Origin: Thermoanaerobaculia bacterium
Lineage (GTDB): Bacteria; Acidobacteriota; Thermoanaerobaculia; Gp7-AA8
Assembly (NCBI GenBank): GCA_023700825.1
Contig: JAMPYE010000329.1
Span: 1-5,462, forward strand
Direction of reading: 5' to 3'
DNA length: 5,462 nt
The notes under the pieces are model-generated. The model ran no database searches and had not been told where the DNA came from. It saw only the letters and a list, made by a program, of their open reading frames with translations. Made by a program: the position numbers and the translations under genes. Shown here piece by piece: positions 1-2,819 of the stretch (positions within the stretch are counted from its first letter, which is position 1; every line of letters begins with the position of its first letter).

Positions 1-2
1 AG

Positions 3-74
3 GCGTTTCACACCCGGCGAATCGAGATCAAGCTCCTGTCGATCTGTCGCCGCTTCGCGGCTCGTCTCAATTAG
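3..74 (+). CDS. Possible 3' end of a gene entering from the left (weak)
   Basis: Frame 3 is open from the left edge and ends at a TAG at 72-74, giving 23 residues that finish in RRFAARLN. The tail is basic and carries no recognisable motif. The case for a real gene is only positional: the stop lies just before two strong hairpins, and the next gene converges on this spacer from the other side. The other two plus frames are also open over this short stretch, so the frame itself is uncertain. No function can be assigned. Confidence 0.22.
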   Translation, partial: AFHTRRIEIKLLSICRRFAARLN

Positions 75-86
75 CGCGGACCGTGA

Positions 87-104
87 CCCCGGCTGAAGCC
101 GGGG
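87..104. repeat. Perfect hairpin, 7-bp stem and 4-nt loop (REP-like)
   Basis: CCCCGGC, loop TGAA, GCCGGGG forms a perfect GC-rich stem-loop in the convergent spacer. This kind of element (GGCTGAAGCC core with flanking G/C runs) is the type that often recurs in many intergenic copies in bacterial genomes. Only one copy is in this window, so the repetitive nature is inferred. There is no T-run on either strand, so it is not a classical Rho-independent terminator, though it could protect 3' ends of transcripts. Confidence 0.6.
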
Positions 105-116
105 GCCACCGATCTC

Positions 117-134
117 CCGCCGCTGCCGCGGCGG
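117..134. repeat. Second perfect hairpin, 7-bp stem and 4-nt loop
   Basis: CCGCCGC, loop TGCC, GCGGCGG is another perfect 7-bp stem with a 4-nt loop. It starts 12 nt after the hairpin at 87-104, and the two have the same geometry but different stem sequences. Such hairpin pairs resemble REP doublets. Neither strand has a T-run after the stem. It lies about 140 nt beyond the stop of the minus-strand gene, in the convergent spacer. Confidence 0.55.
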
Positions 135-168
135 AAACCATCAACCTGTTAGGGCCTGGCGCGTCCGC

Positions 169-254
169 TCATCGCCTCTCGCCTTCCGCTTCTCGCCTGC
201 CTCTGGTCGCTCTTCGATTCTCGCCTCTCGCCTCATCGCCTTTCGCCTTTCGCC
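169..254. repeat. Degenerate tandem array with a 7-bp period
   Basis: The plus strand reads as successive units close to TYTCGCC: TCATCGCC (169-176), TCTCGCC (177-183), TTCCGCT (184-190), TCTCGCC (191-197), an irregular stretch, TCTTCGA (211-217), TTCTCGCC (218-225), TCTCGCC (226-232), TCATCGCC (233-240), then TTTCGCC twice (241-254). Several units are identical and some are 8 nt long. It ends 16 nt short of the stop codon of the minus-strand gene. The strand is strongly pyrimidine-rich. No protein reading is convincing. A related array lies at 1946-1990. Confidence 0.65.
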
Positions 255-270
255 CCGACTCTCGTCCGCC

Positions 271-1860
271 TTACCGCACGACCCTCGCCCGGATGATTCG
301 CAGGTCGATTGCCGGCTCGGTGGATTCGGGCTTCCTCGGTGCTTCCTCGATCATCTCGAGCGCATTCCATCCCGACTCCACCTGTCCGAAGACGGTGTAC
401 TTGCCGTCGAGATGGGGCGCAGGCCCGAGCAGGATTGAAAACGACGTTTCGGCGCTGTCGGGATCGTCGTCCCAGCGAGCCATCGAGAGCATGCCCCGCT
501 CGTGAGCGACCCCGCTGACTTCGAGGGGAATCCGTCGGATCAACGCCTGCTGCTCCGCGGTCAGCTGTGCCGAGCGATCGTTCGCCGCGGCGGCCTGGAG
601 GACGAACCCGGGCTCGAGGCGATGGAATCGCACTCCGTCGTAGACGCCCGCGTCCACCAGCCTAACGAACTGCCCGACCGTTTTCGGCGCCACGCTCGGG
701 TAGAGGACGACCTCGATGTCGCCGGCCGCGGTCTCGAGGATCACGTGGACCCGCGTGTCTCCGGTCACCGTGCCGTCCGCCGGCGGGGCAGGGGCCGACA
801 CGCTGGCCGCTGGCTTGCGGAACTCCTCGTCGAGGATGCCGAGATACATCACCGCCATCGAGTCGGCGTCCTTGCCGCTCGTGTTGTTGTAGATGCTGAC
901 CAGCTCGTAGCGGTGGTCCTTGAGAAGAGGCACCCCTTCAACGCTCGCGAACGACGAAACGTCGGTGAGCCCGTAGCCGTGCTCCGGCCCGCGCGCGATG
1001 CTCTTGAAGACGGTCTTGCCGGCCGTGGCATCGCGCAGCTCCAGAGACTCGGCGAACGGGTGGAGGTGGACCGCCGCATGATGCAGCTTCGTGTCGAACG
1101 GAAGCGAGAGTAACGGCGTCACGTCGGTGACGTTCTCCTCGCGACCCGGCTTCACGACCCAGTGCCCCGTGAACTTGCGCCCTTCCCTGTCACGATACTC
1201 GCTCCCGCCCATCGCGTTAGGCGCCTGAGGGCGCATGAGGCAACTCGACCCGTGCTCGCTCTCGGCGAGCATCTCGGGAGGCACGCCCTCCGGGCCCTCC
1301 ACGAGAGCCATGCCGAACACGCCCGCGTTGTAGAGCGGCTTCATCGGAGCGGCGAGCTCGCAGTCGCGCACGAAGTAGAACGTCACGCGATGCCGGACGC
1401 GGATTCCGGGGCTGCTGAAATTGAGGTTCAGGACCTGCGTCGTCAGGACGATCGGCTCGTTCGAGAGCAGAGGCATCCCGAACCCCCGGGGAAAATGCGA
1501 TTCGAGCTGCCCCTGGGAGAGCGTAACGAGCCGGGTCGAGACTGTCTTCTGCCAGCCGAAAATCTCGCGATGGCGCTGGGCGTCGAAGTCGACGTTCACG
1601 TGACACATGAACTCGGGAAGCGTCGCCGTCTCGCCGTCCTCCATCATCATCTCGGTCTTCACGCCGGTGAGCCAGACGAGCTCGGGCGCTTCCGGATCGC
1701 CAAGGAAAACAGTCTGCGTGCTCTGCGGCCCTTCCATCGAGCGGTAGACGCGGTCGATCGGGTAGACCTCCGAGAGGACGGCCTTCTCGCGGATCGTCTC
1801 CGTCGCGAGGGCGGCGGGCGCGAGCGCAAGAGTAAGGAGGGCGGCGGCGAGTCGCTTCAT
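271..1860 (-). CDS. Exported PHM-like copper-domain protein fused to a cyclophilin-type peptidyl-prolyl isomerase
   Basis: The 529-residue product starts with a Sec signal peptide (MKR, hydrophobic to about residue 19, ALA cleavage site, no lipobox Cys), so it should act in the periplasm or outside the cell. Residues about 45-345 resemble the two jelly-roll domains of copper type II ascorbate-dependent monooxygenases. The second domain has HLH at 265-267 and Met335 in a DSM context, spaced like the CuM ligands of peptidylglycine monooxygenase. In the first domain the histidines of the other copper site are mostly missing (Cys86-His87 where a His pair is expected). A Pro/Ala-rich linker (about 349-366) leads to a cyclophilin domain (about 368-529) with FHR, Arg414, Phe419 and Gln422 at the catalytic positions, SMAR, and HLDGKYTVFG. 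CypA Gln111 and Phe113 appear as Ser473 and Ser475, and Trp121 as His483. Cyclophilins speed up Xaa-Pro isomerisation during protein folding. The ATG has a good ribosome-binding site. The cyclophilin call is firm; the copper-fold call rests on motifs and spacing only. Confidence 0.9.
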   Translation of the reverse strand: MKRLAAALLTLALAPAALATETIREKAVLSEVYPIDRVYRSMEGPQSTQTVFLGDPEAPELVWLTGVKTEMMMEDGETATLPEFMCHVNVDFDAQRHREIFGWQKTVSTRLVTLSQGQLESHFPRGFGMPLLSNEPIVLTTQVLNLNFSSPGIRVRHRVTFYFVRDCELAAPMKPLYNAGVFGMALVEGPEGVPPEMLAESEHGSSCLMRPQAPNAMGGSEYRDREGRKFTGHWVVKPGREENVTDVTPLLSLPFDTKLHHAAVHLHPFAESLELRDATAGKTVFKSIARGPEHGYGLTDVSSFASVEGVPLLKDHRYELVSIYNNTSGKDADSMAVMYLGILDEEFRKPAASVSAPAPPADGTVTGDTRVHVILETAAGDIEVVLYPSVAPKTVGQFVRLVDAGVYDGVRFHRLEPGFVLQAAAANDRSAQLTAEQQALIRRIPLEVSGVAHERGMLSMARWDDDPDSAETSFSILLGPAPHLDGKYTVFGQVESGWNALEMIEEAPRKPESTEPAIDLRIIRARVVR

Positions 1861-1865
1861 TCAGG

Positions 1866-1871
1866 CACCTC
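1866..1871 (-). promoter_or_regulatory. Ribosome-binding site of the cyclophilin fusion gene
   Basis: On the minus strand GAGGTG lies 5 nt before the ATG at 1860-1858. It supports this start, which also places the signal peptide exactly at the N terminus. Confidence 0.75.
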
Positions 1872-1887
1872 GATTCGGGTCGATTCG
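1870..1887. repeat. 8-bp direct repeat, 10-bp period, in the divergent spacer
   Basis: TCGATTCG occurs at 1870-1877 and again at 1880-1887, one helical turn apart, just upstream of the minus-strand gene and partly overlapping its ribosome-binding site. The core TCGATTC also occurs inside both heptad arrays (214-220 and 1951-1957). It could be a binding site or simply drifted repeat units; the sequence does not decide. Confidence 0.45.
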
Positions 1888-1923
1888 CCGTCATCAACAA
1901 AGGGATCCGTGCCTCCGCTTCCC

Positions 1924-1939
1924 GATGGGCCGGCTCATC
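1924..1939. promoter_or_regulatory. 16-bp near-palindrome between divergent genes
   Basis: GATGGGCCGGCTCATC is an inverted repeat with GATG and CATC arms around a GCCGGC centre. Only one base pair is mismatched (G opposite T). It lies 64 nt upstream of the minus-strand start and 72 nt upstream of the yhhQ start, a position where a dimeric regulator could affect both. No regulator family is recognised and the role is inferred. Confidence 0.3.
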
Positions 1940-1945
1940 CCGCCC

Positions 1946-1990
1946 TTCTCTCGATTCTCAAGTCGCAATTCTCAATTTCCAATTCTCGCC
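1946..1990. repeat. Second degenerate heptad array, related to 169-254
   Basis: After a TTCTCTC start the plus strand reads GATTCTCA, AGTCGCA, ATTCTCA, ATTTCCA, ATTCTCG and then CC, a near 7-bp period with consensus ATTCTCA. ATTCTCGCC at 1982-1990 is identical to 217-225 in the first array, and CGATTCTC (1952-1959) also occurs there at 215-222. The two arrays flank the cyclophilin fusion gene on either side. The candidate -35 element of the yhhQ promoter falls inside this array. Confidence 0.55.
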
Positions 1991-2004
1991 CGGCCCGCTA
2001 TTCT
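1976..2004 (+). promoter_or_regulatory. Candidate sigma-70-type promoter giving a leaderless yhhQ transcript
   Basis: TTTCCA (1976-1981) matches TTGACA at 4 of 6 positions. It is followed by a 17-nt spacer and TATTCT (1999-2004), which matches TATAAT at 4 of 6. The usual 6-nt gap puts transcription start at the A of the ATG at 2011. No Shine-Dalgarno sequence is present upstream of that ATG (the preceding bases are TTTCGAG), which agrees with a leaderless mRNA. The boxes are imperfect, so this is a prediction. Confidence 0.4.
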
Positions 2005-2010
2005 TTCGAG

Positions 2011-2694
2011 ATGCCGGCTCCCCGTACGTACCGTTACTACGAATTCGTCATGGCCGCGTTCGTGACGGTGCTGCTCTGCAGCAACATCATCGGCGCGGCG
2101 AAGATCGTCCAGATCGGCGGATTCAGCTTCGGCGCCGGCATCCTCTTCTTCCCGATCAGCTACATCTTCGGCGACATCCTCACCGAGGTTTACGGCTACG
2201 CGCGGGCGCGCAAGGTCGTCTGGGCCGGTTTCGCGGCACTCATCTTCGCGTCGGGCATGAGCTGGGTGATCGTGAGCCTCCCGCCCGATCCCGGCTGGCC
2301 GGGCCAGGACGTCTACGAGAAGGCGTTCGGCTCCACCTGGCGCATCGCCTGCTCCTCTCTCGTCGCCTTCTGGGCCGGCGAATTCACGAACTCCTACGTC
2401 CTCGCGAAGATGAAGATCCGGACGTCAGGCAAGCACCTGTGGATGCGGACGATCGGATCGACCATGGCGGGTGAGCTCGTCGACTCGCTGATCTTCTATC
2501 CCCTTGCCTTCACCGGCGTCTGGACGACGCGGCAGATCGTCACCGTCCTTTTCACCAACTACCTCCTGAAATCGGCGTGGGAGGTCGTCAACACGCCGAT
2601 CACCTACCGGATCGTCGCATTCCTCAAGAAGGCCGAGCAAGAGGACTACTACGACCGCGACACGAACTTCACGCCGTTCAGCCTGCAGGCGTAG
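2011..2694 (+). CDS. yhhQ: YhhQ/DUF165 family transporter, probable queuosine precursor permease
   Basis: The 227-residue product is an integral inner-membrane protein of the DUF165 (VUT_1, COG1738) family. In E. coli the member YhhQ takes up queuosine precursors (preQ0/preQ1) used for tRNA wobble-base modification. Family signatures are clear: FFPISYIFGD then LTEVYGYAR (about 46-66), a GE...NSY..AKMK stretch (123-135), TSGKHLWMR then IGST.AGE.VDS (138-159), NTPITYR (194-200), and an acidic tail with YYD...FTPF (213-223). About six membrane segments can be seen, near residues 12-31, 40-58, 68-90, 112-131, 150-170 and 176-204. The length is normal for the family. The ATG at 2011 is chosen because it precedes the first membrane segment with a short polar lead. 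An in-frame ATG at 2050 would begin inside that segment, and the open frame extending upstream crosses the repeat array without similarity. Family membership is certain; substrate is inferred from characterised relatives, and no queuosine biosynthesis gene is in view. Confidence 0.92.
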   Translation: MPAPRTYRYYEFVMAAFVTVLLCSNIIGAAKIVQIGGFSFGAGILFFPISYIFGDILTEVYGYARARKVVWAGFAALIFASGMSWVIVSLPPDPGWPGQDVYEKAFGSTWRIACSSLVAFWAGEFTNSYVLAKMKIRTSGKHLWMRTIGSTMAGELVDSLIFYPLAFTGVWTTRQIVTVLFTNYLLKSAWEVVNTPITYRIVAFLKKAEQEDYYDRDTNFTPFSLQA

Positions 2695-2819
2695 CAGTAT
2701 CGAACGGTGGTAGCGCTCTCGTCGCAGACGCACCGCCGCGGGTGACGACTCGCACAAGTCTCCCGATCTCGTCCGATCATGCTACCGACGACTCACAACC
2801 TGAGTCCGGAGCGAATCGA
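2695..2819. other. Spacer between yhhQ and the receptor gene
   Basis: This 125-nt stretch holds no convincing ORF. I see no hairpin followed by T-residues and no clear -35/-10 pair, apart from the ribosome-binding site near its end. A CACC/GGTG stem around GCCGCG (2731-2744) is too short to call. Read-through from yhhQ into the receptor gene is therefore possible but not shown. Confidence 0.5.
2808..2811 (+). promoter_or_regulatory. Ribosome-binding site of the TonB-dependent receptor gene
   Basis: GGAG lies 8 nt before the ATG at 2820. It decides the start, which begins directly with a signal peptide. Confidence 0.7.

Noticed and set aside
87..134. Rho-independent terminators for the convergent genes
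   Set aside because: The stems are strong, but neither strand has a T-run after them.
169..254. A CRISPR array
   Set aside because: The units are 7-8 bp with no spacers between them, so this is a simple degenerate tandem repeat.
83..505. A 140-residue plus-strand frame over the left spacer
   Set aside because: It begins at the hairpins, reads through the heptad array as Ser/Pro/Leu/Ala low complexity, and overlaps the 3' end of the real minus-strand gene.
502..1113. A 203-residue plus-strand frame
   Set aside because: It is a shadow of the minus-strand fusion gene, with an Arg/Val/Asp/Glu-rich composition and no recognisable domain.
1162..2010. Open plus-strand frame extending yhhQ upstream by 283 codons
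   Set aside because: It runs antisense to the exported cyclophilin fusion and then through the repeat array. The family similarity begins at the ATG at 2011.
1861..2010. A preQ1 riboswitch in front of yhhQ
   Set aside because: I could find no compact H-type pseudoknot pattern with an A-rich tail, and the predicted transcript has no leader.
2709..2786. Inverted words GGTAGC (2709-2714) and GCTACC (2781-2786) in the spacer before the receptor gene
   Set aside because: Six-base complementary words 66 nt apart are expected by chance, and extending the pairing brings mismatches.
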